Shown one piece after another: positions 1-6,565 of a DNA stretch of 10,483 nucleotides (the stretch's first letter is position 1; every line of letters begins with the position of its first letter). The stretch is taken from contig USHK01000026.1 of NCBI GenBank assembly GCA_900554375.1, positions 1 to 10,483 of the forward strand, in the 5' to 3' direction. Origin of the DNA: an uncultured Sutterella sp. (GTDB taxonomy: Bacteria; Pseudomonadota; Gammaproteobacteria; Burkholderiales; Burkholderiaceae_F). The notes under the pieces were generated by a model. The model made no database searches and was not told where the DNA came from. It saw only the letters and a program-made list of their open reading frames with translations. The translations under genes and the position numbers were made by a program.

Positions 1-1
1 C

Positions 2-397
2 AACTTCTCGTTCGGCGGAAAGCGCGTACGCGGATTCCTCAATGCCGGCGGTTATATCGGCGGCTGGCTTTCAAGCCATCGGGAGGGTCTGACCTATCGC
101 TTATTCAGCGAGGAGGAGAGTCCGAACGGTATAATCACCCCGAACAACAGCTACGAGTTCGACGAAAAAGTGCCGTTCGATTCGCGCCGCGACAACCGCT
201 TCGAGGCGGGTCTGGCCGGCGGCGTGGGCGTAAGCTGCCGTGTGACCTCACGCGTCGAGTTGCAGGCCGAAGGCCGTTGCTATTATGCGCTGACCGATAT
301 GCAGAAAAATTACATGAAGTTCCGCACCCCGCGCTACAACACGACGTTCGTCGTACAGATCGGGTGCAGCGTTCTGTTAGGTAAAACCGATAAATAA
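2..397 (+). CDS. C-terminal part of a PorT-like outer-membrane beta-barrel protein (5' partial)
   Basis: The frame is open from the first bases of the window to a TAA at 395-397, giving 131 visible residues; the start lies upstream. The visible part has alternating hydrophobic and polar strands with glycine- and aromatic-rich turns (GGYIGGWL, GLAGGVGVSCRV, VELQAEGRCYYALTD), as expected of outer-membrane barrel hairpins. The stretch YYALTDMQKNYM followed by PRYNTTF resembles the end of Bacteroidetes PorT-family or OmpW-like small barrels, recalled from the family and not searched. It probably sits in the outer membrane; no substrate or partner can be read. It ends 6 nt before the S41 lipoprotein gene, so the two are probably one transcript. 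An internal GTG at 170 could be taken as a start, but the strand pattern continues without a break upstream of it. Confidence 0.72.
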   Translation, partial: NFSFGGKRVRGFLNAGGYIGGWLSSHREGLTYRLFSEEESPNGIITPNNSYEFDEKVPFDSRRDNRFEAGLAGGVGVSCRVTSRVELQAEGRCYYALTDMQKNYMKFRTPRYNTTFVVQIGCSVLLGKTDK

Positions 398-403
398 TCC
401 GTT

Positions 404-1639
404 ATGAAACGTATATACTTACTCGCACTGCTGCTTTTCATGGCGGCCGCCCTGCCCTCCTGCCGCAAGGAGGCGCCCGAACTGATAAACCCCAACGAAA
501 CTAGGCTCACGACATATCCTTCGCAGATGTTCACGACGTTCTGGCACGGAATGAACTATTCGTACGGTTTCTGGGATCTGGACCCGACCGACTGGGATCG
601 GGTCTACGACGAATACCTGCCCCGCTTCGAGGAGATGGATGAAGTGTTCGAAGGGATCGAAAACCCCGACAGCGACGAAGGAGCGGAGTTTCTCGCCGCG
701 ATGGAGGAACTTTTCACGGAAGTCTGCAGAAATCTGATCGACCATCATCTCAGCATCACATTTTACAAAGGTACGGAATACAAATTCTCCATCTATCCCG
801 GGTATATCGACGCCGAATCGCGCGATTATACCCATGATCGGATGGTAAATGAATATCTCATGGAAACCATAAATGCCAACGGAGAAGCCGGACGCATCGA
901 GGATCTCAAGTTGGGAATCTACGATGTCGAAGGCGATGACGACAACATGACTGTCATATCGTACCGAATCGACGACGTCGCCTATATCTTTTTCACAGGA
1001 TTCCGTTTCTACGGGGTACTCAATAAGGACCCTGAAGGGTCCGTGGCGCAGGCGCTCCGCAACTACCAGCGGATGATTCTCGATGAGCCCGATATCAAGG
1101 GCGTGATCATCGACGTGCGCGAGAACGGGGGCGGCTACCTGGCCGATATGAAACATATCGTCGGTCCGATGATCGACTCCGATCTGCTGGTAGGCTATAC
1201 CCGTACCAAGGAGGGTTTGGGACGCTTCGACTACGGTCCGTGGGTGCCGTGCACCATTTCCCCCGCCGAAGAGCACCGGAAGGTCGAGGTCCCCGTCGTC
1301 GTACTGGCCAATCTCTATTCGGTAAGCATGTCCGAGATGACCTGCATGACTGTCCGTCAGCTTCCGAACGGCTGCATCGTCGGGGAGCGGACGTTCGGCG
1401 GTACGGGACCGCTCACCGGAGAGTTCCCGCTATCCTACAGCGGTGCATGGGAGACCTCATTAATTAGCGTCTATGGCTCGACCTGCGTGATGAAGGATGC
1501 GCAGGGCGAGATCCACGAGGGAATAGGCATCATTCCGGATATCGAGGTGTTGCAGACACCCGAGGTCGAGGAGGCGATGCGCAACGGCGTCGATATGCAA
1601 CTCGAACGGGCGTTGGAATACATCCGCACCGGTAAATGA
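404..1639 (+). CDS. S41-family (C-terminal processing/tricorn-like) peptidase lipoprotein
   Basis: The 411-residue product has a lipoprotein signal: a charged start, a hydrophobic run, and ALPSC with the lipidated Cys at residue 20, so it is probably membrane-anchored on the periplasmic or outer-membrane side. The S41 fold shows as GVIIDVRENGGG (233-244), YSVSMSE (305-311), GERTFGGTG (327-335) and GIGIIPDIEV (373-382). By alignment with CtpA/Tsp the nucleophile would be Ser308. The Lys of the usual TFGKG dyad is missing: the sequence reads TFGGTG. A His in LIDHHLS (His115) occupies the DGHT-like position of tricorn-type members, and Glu372 precedes GIGIIPDI, so a Ser-His-Glu arrangement is possible. 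Substrate is unknown. ATG 404 is chosen because it begins the signal peptide. No Shine-Dalgarno is visible, as is normal in Bacteroidetes. A strong terminator follows. Confidence 0.85.
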   Translation: MKRIYLLALLLFMAAALPSCRKEAPELINPNETRLTTYPSQMFTTFWHGMNYSYGFWDLDPTDWDRVYDEYLPRFEEMDEVFEGIENPDSDEGAEFLAAMEELFTEVCRNLIDHHLSITFYKGTEYKFSIYPGYIDAESRDYTHDRMVNEYLMETINANGEAGRIEDLKLGIYDVEGDDDNMTVISYRIDDVAYIFFTGFRFYGVLNKDPEGSVAQALRNYQRMILDEPDIKGVIIDVRENGGGYLADMKHIVGPMIDSDLLVGYTRTKEGLGRFDYGPWVPCTISPAEEHRKVEVPVVVLANLYSVSMSEMTCMTVRQLPNGCIVGERTFGGTGPLTGEFPLSYSGAWETSLISVYGSTCVMKDAQGEIHEGIGIIPDIEVLQTPEVEEAMRNGVDMQLERALEYIRTGK

Positions 1640-1687
1640 TCCTTTCGCCACAGAACACGCGACAAGTCGCTTGAAGGCAATTTACAC

Positions 1688-1725
1688 ATGATGCTGTAAC
1701 TTATTTGGTTACAGCATCATTTTTT
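1688..1725 (+). terminator. Rho-independent terminator after the S41 lipoprotein gene
   Basis: A perfect 13-bp stem (1688-1700 with 1708-1720) closes a 7-nt loop and runs into a T tract ending at 1725. It lies 49 nt after the S41 stop codon and marks the end of the barrel-S41 transcript. Confidence 0.93.
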
Positions 1726-2030
1726 CATCAGATATGACCCCCGCCATCATGTTCATACACCTTACCGGTCATGAACTTTGCGAATAGGCAACACGCTCTG
1801 CGTACGGCCTGTACGACGCCCCCGCACCTTCCGGGAGATTTCGGAAGGCGTCGTACCCGCATCCGGCCAATACCGAAAATCAAACCACGGCATCGTCAAA
1901 CTGCAGAAACGGTTCATGCCGGCCGATCCTAAAGGACGGAAATATATACAAGAACAACCTCTGGAACTCCGAAGAGATACAGACCAGAGACCCGGCCTTG
2001 CGATGAATCCAAGCGAAGTGTATCCGCCGC
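1726..2030. other. Intergenic stretch without a convincing gene; contains one inverted repeat
   Basis: This stretch separates the plus-strand S41 terminator from the terminator of the convergent minus-strand genes. Open frames exist on both strands (1778-2092 plus and 1762-2052 minus), but both run into the terminator hairpin at 2041-2069, are rich in Arg, Pro and Gly as GC-rich noncoding DNA tends to be, and show no family motif. The only structure seen is an inverted repeat at 1811-1856. Confidence 0.6.
1811..1856. repeat. Inverted repeat in the intergenic region
   Basis: GTACGACGCC at 1811-1820 is the exact reverse complement of 1847-1856. A second pair, CCTTCCG (1827-1833) and CGGAAGG (1842-1848), competes for two of the same bases. 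No T tract follows on either strand, so it does not look like an intrinsic terminator. It could be a structured RNA element, a protein site, or the remnant of a repetitive intergenic element. Confidence 0.5.
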
Positions 2031-2040
2031 AAAAACAAAT

Positions 2041-2069
2041 GCCCCGCCGCATCCATAATGCGGCGGGGC
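2041..2069 (-). terminator. Terminator of the tpx/monooxygenase transcript
   Basis: A perfect 12-bp GC-rich stem (2041-2052 with 2058-2069) closes a 5-nt loop. Read on the minus strand it is followed by ATTTGTTTTT (2040-2031), and it lies 19 nt past the stop of the minus-strand monooxygenase gene. A shorter TTTT at 2071-2074 on the plus strand could make it bidirectional. Confidence 0.88.
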
Positions 2070-2088
2070 GTTTTACGGCAACCGAAAT

Positions 2089-2364
2089 TTAGAAAATAAA
2101 CTTTTCCAGTTTCATTTCGCCCAGTTGATGCAGACGGGGCACCAGCGTCGTGAAATGCGACGCCTGCTCGTGTGCGGCCAATGCCTTGGCATCACTCCAC
2201 GTCTCGCAGATCATCAGTACGTCCTGACGCGTCGCACTCTCGAAAATATCGTATGCGATGCAGCCTTCGTCCTTGAGCGAAGCGGTCACCAGTTCTTTCG
2301 CCACGGAAAGTATTTCCTCGCGGTTGGATTCCGTCGTGCGGATAAAAACATTCAATCTTATCAT
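2089..2364 (-). CDS. Putative quinol monooxygenase (antibiotic biosynthesis monooxygenase, ABM superfamily)
   Basis: The 91-residue product is a single ABM domain of the YgiN-like type, a small ferredoxin-like fold that acts as a dimer in the cytoplasm. It starts MIRLNVFIRT (first strand), then REEILSVAKELV (first helix), EGCIAYDIFES, and the diagnostic ETWSDAKALAAHEQASHF, in which Glu54, Trp56, His65 and His70 are the conserved positions. Length matches single-domain members (about 90-100). Family members oxidise quinols or act in redox and stress metabolism; the actual substrate cannot be read here. The start lies 18 nt after the tpx stop on the same strand, so the two are probably cotranscribed, which fits an oxidative-stress role. 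No Shine-Dalgarno is evident, consistent with a Bacteroidetes origin. Confidence 0.85.
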   Translation of the reverse strand: MIRLNVFIRTTESNREEILSVAKELVTASLKDEGCIAYDIFESATRQDVLMICETWSDAKALAAHEQASHFTTLVPRLHQLGEMKLEKFIF

Positions 2365-2382
2365 AATCCTATCTATTTAAGT

Positions 2383-2769
2383 TTAGTTCGCTTTCACTGC
2401 CTCGACGGCTTTGTCGTAATCGGGTTCCTCGGTAATCTCGGGCACCAGCTCGGTATAAACCACCCGGCCCGCCTTGTCGATCACCACGACCGCACGGGCC
2501 AGCAGGCCGGCCAGCGGTCCGTCGGCCATCAGCACACCGTAAGCCTCGTCGAATCCCGACGCACGGAAATCCGATGCGGGCACGACATTCTCGATGCCCT
2601 CGGTCGTGCAGAAACGGGCATGCGCGAAAGGCAGATCCTTCGACACGGCCACCACGACGGTATCGGGCAGCGAAGAGGCCAGTTTGTTGAATTTGCGCAC
2701 CGAAGTCGCGCATACGCTCGTATCGAGACTCGGGAAGATGTTCAGCACGACGCGCTTGCCTTTCAGGTC
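2383..2769 (-). pseudogene. tpx: Thiol peroxidase, 3' part only (N-terminus replaced at the junction)
   Basis: Tpx is a periplasmic or cytoplasmic 2-Cys atypical peroxiredoxin that reduces hydroperoxides using thioredoxin. The visible part holds [17 protein letters not shown] with the peroxidatic Cys, [12 protein letters not shown] with the resolving Cys exactly 34 residues later (as in E. coli Cys61/Cys95), [14 protein letters not shown], and [19 protein letters not shown]. It is followed by the ABM monooxygenase gene. The wording is close to Bacteroidetes Tpx as I recall it. Only the first ~40 residues are missing, at a cross-genome join, so the gene is probably intact in its own genome and not truly degraded. 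The left edge in the protein (about DLKGKR) is approximate because both partners share this word. Confidence 0.85.
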
Positions 2770-3174
2770 GCTCAGCTGTTTGTAGTCTTTCATCGTCTTG
2801 TTGGAGACAACTAAAGCCAGCTGGGGCGCACGGCCCTGCAGAACAAAGGCGGTCATCGGCTGCTTTTTAGCCTGCATGGAAATAGTGTGTTCAAAAGCCC
2901 CCGAGACAACGTCTGCGCTTCCGCCCACAACGGCCTGAAGCGAACGGGAGCCGCCCTGGAAGTCAACGATCTTGACGTTTAGACCTTCGTCTTTGAAGTA
3001 TCCGAGCTGTTCTGCGATGGAAAGAGGCAGATAGTAGTAAAGACTCTTACCGCCCACGGCAATCGTCACGTCTTTCTTTTCCGGTGCCTGCTCAGCAAAG
3101 GACATCGGCGTGAAAGTCATAGCTGCAGCGGCACAAGCGGCTGCGATGACGGTACGGCGTGTGAATTTATTCAT
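2383..3174 (-). CDS. Apparent fusion: ABC transporter substrate-binding protein N-terminus joined to thiol peroxidase C-terminus (probable chimera)
   Basis: This frame would encode 263 residues but joins two unrelated proteins. Residues 1 to about 135 are the start of an NMT1/SsuA/TauA-type periplasmic binding protein: a signal peptide with RRT near its start (possibly Tat) and a likely cut after MSFA, then [30 protein letters not shown], a GGS loop, [12 protein letters not shown] and [11 protein letters not shown]. After DLKGKRV (136-142) it becomes the C-terminal three quarters of Tpx. The binding protein has lost over half its length (family about 300-340), and Tpx has lost about 40 N-terminal residues. 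ATG 3174 is chosen because it begins the signal peptide and has GGGGA 7 nt before it; an upstream ATG at 3345 would translate through the leader terminator. I infer an assembly artefact and doubt that the protein exists. Confidence 0.75.
   Translation of the reverse strand: MNKFTRRTVIAAACAAAAMTFTPMSFAEQAPEKKDVTIAVGGKSLYYYLPLSIAEQLGYFKDEGLNVKIVDFQGGSRSLQAVVGGSADVVSGAFEHTISMQAKKQPMTAFVLQGRAPQLALVVSNKTMKDYKQLSDLKGKRVVLNIFPSLDTSVCATSVRKFNKLASSLPDTVVVAVSKDLPFAHARFCTTEGIENVVPASDFRASGFDEAYGVLMADGPLAGLLARAVVVIDKAGRVVYTELVPEITEEPDYDKAVEAVKAN
2749..2781. other. Cross-phylum sequence junction inside the SDLKGKR codons
   Basis: On one side the frame encodes Bacteroidetes-like Tpx in GC-rich codons; on the other it encodes a proteobacterial binding protein with lower GC and a Shine-Dalgarno. 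Binding proteins of this class usually read YKxLxDLKGKRVGV, and Tpx reads [15 protein letters not shown], so the join lies where the two genes can share a short identical DNA word. No insertion sequence, integrase site or tRNA is present at the boundary. Confidence 0.8.
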
Positions 3175-3191
3175 TTTTATTCCCCAATAAT

Positions 3192-3214
3192 AAAAAAGGC
3201 CCGCTTGGCGGACC
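3192..3214 (-). terminator. Intrinsic terminator just ahead of the binding-protein start (possible attenuator)
   Basis: Read on the minus strand, GGTCCGC (3214-3208) pairs with GCGGGCC (3204-3198) with one G-U pair across a CAA loop, followed by six T residues (3197-3192). The T run ends only 17 nt before the ATG at 3174 and just ahead of the GGGGA ribosome binding site. This is the layout of a transcription-attenuating leader; alternatively it ends a short upstream RNA. Confidence 0.75.
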
Positions 3215-3502
3215 GTCTTTGAACTACGAATTAGTTGATAAGAAACGATATATACAAAAACAGTCCTAACCGACATTAAGGCGCAATCGAAGCAAGCCCA
3301 AAGCCAAGCCAAGACCGTTAAGAGAAAGGACGCATACAGCCGCAAACCCCGGGGTTGCCGGAGTGTTCTTTCGGTTGCCTGCAGTATTCGTCACTTTTCT
3401 TCCGTTTGTAAAATTGAGTTACAGATAAAGAATACCGCCTAAATCTCGTTTGTGCGGAAATCTAACTAAGTGATAACGCTAAGGAAGAAAAAATTTTTGC
3501 TC
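3215..3502 (-). promoter_or_regulatory. Noncoding leader upstream of the binding-protein gene
   Basis: About 290 nt between the recR terminator and the attenuator-like hairpin hold no convincing gene. The frame runs open across it, but the predicted peptide has no family signature and would cross the terminator. Notable items are the self-complementary AACCCCGGGGTT (3345-3356), with near-complementary flanks, and on the minus strand a series of GGCTTGG-like repeats around 3288-3318. I looked for the TPP riboswitch core, which would suit an NMT1-type gene, and did not find it. No strong promoter was recognised. Confidence 0.4.
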
Positions 3503-3533
3503 GAAATAAAAAGAAAGCGTTTTAGTCGCTTTC
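3503..3533 (-). terminator. Intrinsic terminator overlapping the end of recR
   Basis: On the minus strand GAAAGCG (3533-3527) pairs with CGCTTTC (3519-3513) across a 7-nt loop and is followed by TTTTTATTTC (3512-3503). The recR stop codon (3524-3522) lies inside the loop, so the hairpin is partly coding. It ends the dnaX-ybaB-recR transcript. Confidence 0.78.
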
Positions 3534-4133
3534 GCGAACGCGCCTGTTAAGCATTGCCTGAGCCACGGTATTGACATCCGTGTATTCGATTTCGGCTCCG
3601 GCGGGAACGCCTCTGGCAATACGCGTGAGTTTCAATTGGGGATAATGTTTGGAAAGAAGCTCAGAGACGGCAAAGGCCGTCGCCTCGCCTTCTGCGGTAA
3701 AAGAAGTCGCGATAATCACTTCTTTGACTTCGGGTTCGCCGGCGCGCTCCAGAAGTTTGTCCAGACCGATTTCGTGCGGTCCCACGCCGTTTAACGGGGA
3801 CAAGCGCCCCATCAAAATAAAGTAGCGGCCGTGATAAGAAAGACTCTGCTCAATCACCATCAAGTCAGCCACGCTTTCAACAATACAAAGCAGGGAGTCG
3901 TCACGGTTGTGAGAAGAGCAAAAACTGCACAACTCACCATCGGTCAGGTTATTACAGCGGGCACAGCGATGCACCGTCTTGGTGGCCTTTAAAAGCGCCT
4001 CTCCCAAACGGTTTGCGTCACTTCTGTCGCCGTTTAAAAGCTGATAAGCAATGCGCTGAGCAGCCCTCGGGCCTATCCCGGGAAGCTTCTTCAGCGCATC
4101 AATCAGTTCGGCAATTGCTCCGATTTGTTCCAT
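3522..4133 (-). CDS. recR: Recombination mediator protein RecR
   Basis: RecR acts with RecO (and RecF) in the cytoplasm to load RecA onto SSB-coated single-stranded DNA at gaps. The 203-residue product has the usual family length and all its parts in order: a helix-hairpin-helix (LPGIGPRAAQRIAYQLL, 17-33), a four-Cys zinc motif (Cys57, Cys60, Cys69, Cys72), and a Toprim domain beginning LCIVESVADLMVIEQ (82-96) and ending with the conserved RIARGVPAGAEIEYTD. The ATG at 4133 lies 4 nt after the ybaB stop and has no clear Shine-Dalgarno, so translation is probably coupled to ybaB. The ybaB-recR pairing is widespread in bacteria. Nothing is truncated. Confidence 0.97.
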   Translation of the reverse strand: MEQIGAIAELIDALKKLPGIGPRAAQRIAYQLLNGDRSDANRLGEALLKATKTVHRCARCNNLTDGELCSFCSSHNRDDSLLCIVESVADLMVIEQSLSYHGRYFILMGRLSPLNGVGPHEIGLDKLLERAGEPEVKEVIIATSFTAEGEATAFAVSELLSKHYPQLKLTRIARGVPAGAEIEYTDVNTVAQAMLNRRVRESD

Positions 4134-4137
4134 TGAA

Positions 4138-4464
4138 TTAGAACGGGAGTTTCATGCCGCCGGTTGCCTTGCTGATCTTGGCATTGGTTTCGGCTTCGAC
4201 CTTCTTGGAAGCGTCATTGATTGCTGTCAGAAGCAGATCTTCGAGCATTTCGCGATCAGCATCCGCGCCGACCAGGCTGTCGTCGATCATGACACGGCGG
4301 CAGACGTTCTTGCAGGTCATCGTAACTTTGACCATGCCGTTGCCGGCTTCACCGGTAACTTCAATGGTCTCGAGCTCTTTCTGAGCTTTCTGAATGTTCA
4401 TCTGCATCATCTGAGCCTGTTTCATCATCTGGCCCATCTGACCCATTCCGCCAAATCCTTTCAT
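4138..4464 (-). CDS. ybaB: Nucleoid-associated protein, YbaB/EbfC family
   Basis: This is a small dimeric DNA-binding protein that coats the nucleoid. The 108-residue product shows the family plan: a Met- and Gln-rich, flexible N-terminus (GGMGQMGQMMKQAQMMQ), a helix running into ELETIEVTGEAGNGMVKVTM, the following strand KNVCRRVMIDDSLV, and a long C-terminal helix with DLLLTAINDASKKVEAE, ending GGMKLPF. It sits 16 nt downstream of dnaX, with AAGGAA six nt before the ATG, and 4 nt ahead of recR, the common dnaX-ybaB-recR operon order. Cys52 and Cys55 are present but do not make a recognisable metal site. The start is supported by the ribosome binding site and by the family N-terminus. Confidence 0.95.
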   Translation of the reverse strand: MKGFGGMGQMGQMMKQAQMMQMNIQKAQKELETIEVTGEAGNGMVKVTMTCKNVCRRVMIDDSLVGADADREMLEDLLLTAINDASKKVEAETNAKISKATGGMKLPF

Positions 4465-4480
4465 TTTGGTTCCTTTTAAA

Positions 4481-6565
4481 TTAAATAGTTCTAACTTTGC
4501 CTTCTTTGTCTAAAAGGTCTAAGTCTTCAGCCTTCGGCTCGACGTTAAAGACCTTCATGAAAGAAAGAATTCTTTTGTCTTTCTTCAGCTCGGAGAGCTT
4601 TTTCTGCTTTTCCGCTAAAAATCTCTGAGCATAAAGCGTACGAAGATTCTGGTACTTGGTAGGCGCCGTCGTGACGCTCACATGCACATCGCTGCCGAGG
4701 ATCTTCTTTAATTCGGCCGCAAGTTTAGCAACCATATCGTGCGCTGTCAGTTTTTCCAAATCCACGGTGAGCTGCAAATTCTGACCGTCAAAACTCTTCA
4801 GTTCCGCACTGGTCACCAAAGGCTGTGAAGCCGGATCCAAGTGAATTTTTTCTGCGGCTTCCAGCCAAACATTCATTTGAACCGGTTCGGAAGGAATATA
4901 TTCTCTTTGCTTTTCCTGCGGAGCCGGAGGAAGCACGGAAACCCCCGCCTCCTCCGAATACTCTTCAGGCCAAGCCGGAGGCGCTGTCCAATCGAGATCA
5001 TCAGCAGGAACGCTGTCTGTTTCCGGTATCCACGGCGCATCATCATCCGGCATGTCAATCGAAGGAATCACCGGAGCATCCGCTGTTTCCGGAGGAAACG
5101 GCTCAGCGCCCGGTTCCGTTGCTTTCGGCTGAGCCCGAACTTCTTTAACCATCTGAGAAATTACCGCTGTTTTCGGCTTTTCAGACGACTTCTTCAAGTT
5201 AGGGACAGCTGATTCAGAACCTTGAGGGACAAAGACCGGTTTACCTGCGGAAATACTGTGGTCCCACGGAATGTCTTCCAGATCTTGCGCAGATACAGTC
5301 GGCTTTGCAGGAGCAGCCGACGCCTTTACAGTCGTAGGCAAGCTTTCTGCAGACTGAGTCTTTTGTTGAGCCGGCAGCTCAGTCTTGGCCGGCTCAGTTT
5401 TTGGGAGGACTGCCCCTTCTTCCTTGTGCGTTACCGCAGCGGGGAGGCTTTTCGGCATCTTACCTTCTAAGGGAGCAAAAGCCAGCATCCGTAGAAGCGC
5501 CATCGTAAAGCCCGCGTACTCGTCCGGCGCCAGCGCCATATCGTTGCGGCCGTGAATCGCAATTTGGTAAAAGAGCTGTACTTCGTCAGGAGAGAAAATG
5601 CTCGCTAATTGGCGAAGTTCGGGCGCATCCGGTTCTTCATCCGTGAGAATTTCCGGCAGCTGCTGCGCCATGGCAATACGATGCAAAAGAACCGCTAAAT
5701 CTTTCATGGCCTGTGTGTACGACAAGCTGCGGGCGCCGATTTCATCGGCCACCTTCATGATTTCTTTCGGTTCGTGGTTGGCAAGTGCGCCCAGTAAGCG
5801 AATCAGGGTTGTGGAATCAATCGTGCCGAGCATCTCGCGCACGGACTCTAATGTGACATTACCCGCGCTGTAGGCAATTGCCTGATCCAGAAGGGAAAGC
5901 CCGTCGCGCATGGAGCCTCTCGCTCCGGAAGCAAGCATTCTGAGAGCCGGTTTCTCAAAAGAAATTTGTTCTTTCTCCAAAAGCTCAGCCATATGAGAGG
6001 AAATGAGCTGAGGAGACAAACTCTTCAGATTGAACTGCAAACAACGAGACAGTACTGTGACGGGCACTTTTTGAGGATCGGTTGTAGCCAAAATAAATTT
6101 GACGTATTCGGGCGGTTCCTCCAAAGTCTTAAGCATGGCGTTAAATGCCGCAGAAGTCAGCTGGTGAACTTCGTCGATCATGTAGACCTTAAACCGGGCA
6201 TTCGTCGGAACATATTTGGCTCTTTCCAAAAGCGAGACCATATCGTCAATACCGCGGGTCGAAGCCGCGTCCATTTCGATGTAATCGACGAAACGGTCTT
6301 CATCAATCGCGCGACAAGCCTCGCACACGCCGCAGGGCTCTGCTGTGATGCCGCCTTTCCCGTCCGGCCCGACGCAGTTTAGGCATTTAGCAAGAATTCT
6401 GGAGATTGTTGTTTTTCCAACTCCCCGCGTGCCGGTAAAAAGATAGGCGTGGTGCAGCCGATTTTCCGTTAGAGCATGCGTCAGAGCTCGAACAACGTGA
6501 TCCTGTCCGAGCAAAGAAGAAAAATCATGAGGCCGCCACTTGCGTGCCAAAACTTGGTATGACAT
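4481..6565 (-). CDS. dnaX: DNA polymerase III subunit tau/gamma (clamp loader ATPase)
   Basis: DnaX is the motor of the clamp loader that puts the beta clamp onto DNA and, as tau, ties polymerase cores to the helicase. The 694-residue product begins MSYQVLARKWRP, the usual family start, and has Walker A GTRGVGKTT (45-53), a zinc module (Cys64, Cys78, Cys81, Cys84), Walker B YMIDEVHQL with Asp131-Glu132, sensor 1 ATTDPQ, and the SRC motif with Arg174. AAA+ domains are followed by the collar (to about 365), a Pro/Glu/Ala-rich linker (about 375-560), and the tau C-terminal domain (MNVWLEAAEKI onward), which binds the polymerase. I saw no A-AAA-AAG slippery heptamer of the E. coli type, so a separate gamma form is not evident. 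It heads the operon with ybaB and recR. Confidence 0.97.
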   Translation of the reverse strand: MSYQVLARKWRPHDFSSLLGQDHVVRALTHALTENRLHHAYLFTGTRGVGKTTISRILAKCLNCVGPDGKGGITAEPCGVCEACRAIDEDRFVDYIEMDAASTRGIDDMVSLLERAKYVPTNARFKVYMIDEVHQLTSAAFNAMLKTLEEPPEYVKFILATTDPQKVPVTVLSRCLQFNLKSLSPQLISSHMAELLEKEQISFEKPALRMLASGARGSMRDGLSLLDQAIAYSAGNVTLESVREMLGTIDSTTLIRLLGALANHEPKEIMKVADEIGARSLSYTQAMKDLAVLLHRIAMAQQLPEILTDEEPDAPELRQLASIFSPDEVQLFYQIAIHGRNDMALAPDEYAGFTMALLRMLAFAPLEGKMPKSLPAAVTHKEEGAVLPKTEPAKTELPAQQKTQSAESLPTTVKASAAPAKPTVSAQDLEDIPWDHSISAGKPVFVPQGSESAVPNLKKSSEKPKTAVISQMVKEVRAQPKATEPGAEPFPPETADAPVIPSIDMPDDDAPWIPETDSVPADDLDWTAPPAWPEEYSEEAGVSVLPPAPQEKQREYIPSEPVQMNVWLEAAEKIHLDPASQPLVTSAELKSFDGQNLQLTVDLEKLTAHDMVAKLAAELKKILGSDVHVSVTTAPTKYQNLRTLYAQRFLAEKQKKLSELKKDKRILSFMKVFNVEPKAEDLDLLDKEGKVRTI

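Noticed and set aside
1762..2052. Open frame of 96 codons on the minus strand
   Set aside because: It begins inside the terminator stem and has the composition expected from GC-rich noncoding DNA.
1778..2092. Open frame of 104 codons on the plus strand after the S41 gene
   Set aside because: It runs through the terminator hairpin at 2041-2069, has no family signature and no start signal, and overlaps the convergent gene's end.
2125..2814. Long plus-strand frame (229 codons) opposite tpx and the monooxygenase
   Set aside because: It is antisense to two recognisable protein families and its His/Arg-rich translation is typical of a shadow frame.
2383..3174. A genuine transporter-peroxidase fusion enzyme
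   Set aside because: Both partners are truncated within their folds, the neighbours on each side belong to different phyla, and the join falls in a word common to both families.
3175..3345. Upstream start at 3345 for the binding-protein frame, or a Trp-containing leader peptide
   Set aside because: Translation would cross the intrinsic terminator and place a non-signal sequence ahead of a perfect signal peptide; there is no stop codon that would define a leader peptide in this frame.
3215..3502. TPP riboswitch ahead of an NMT1-type binding protein
   Set aside because: The conserved CTGAGA and the GAACCTGA-like core were not found on the minus strand.
4481..6565. Programmed -1 frameshift in dnaX making a gamma form
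   Set aside because: The only long A run (near 4846-4851 on the plus numbering) is out of phase for a slippery heptamer and lies in the far C-terminal part.
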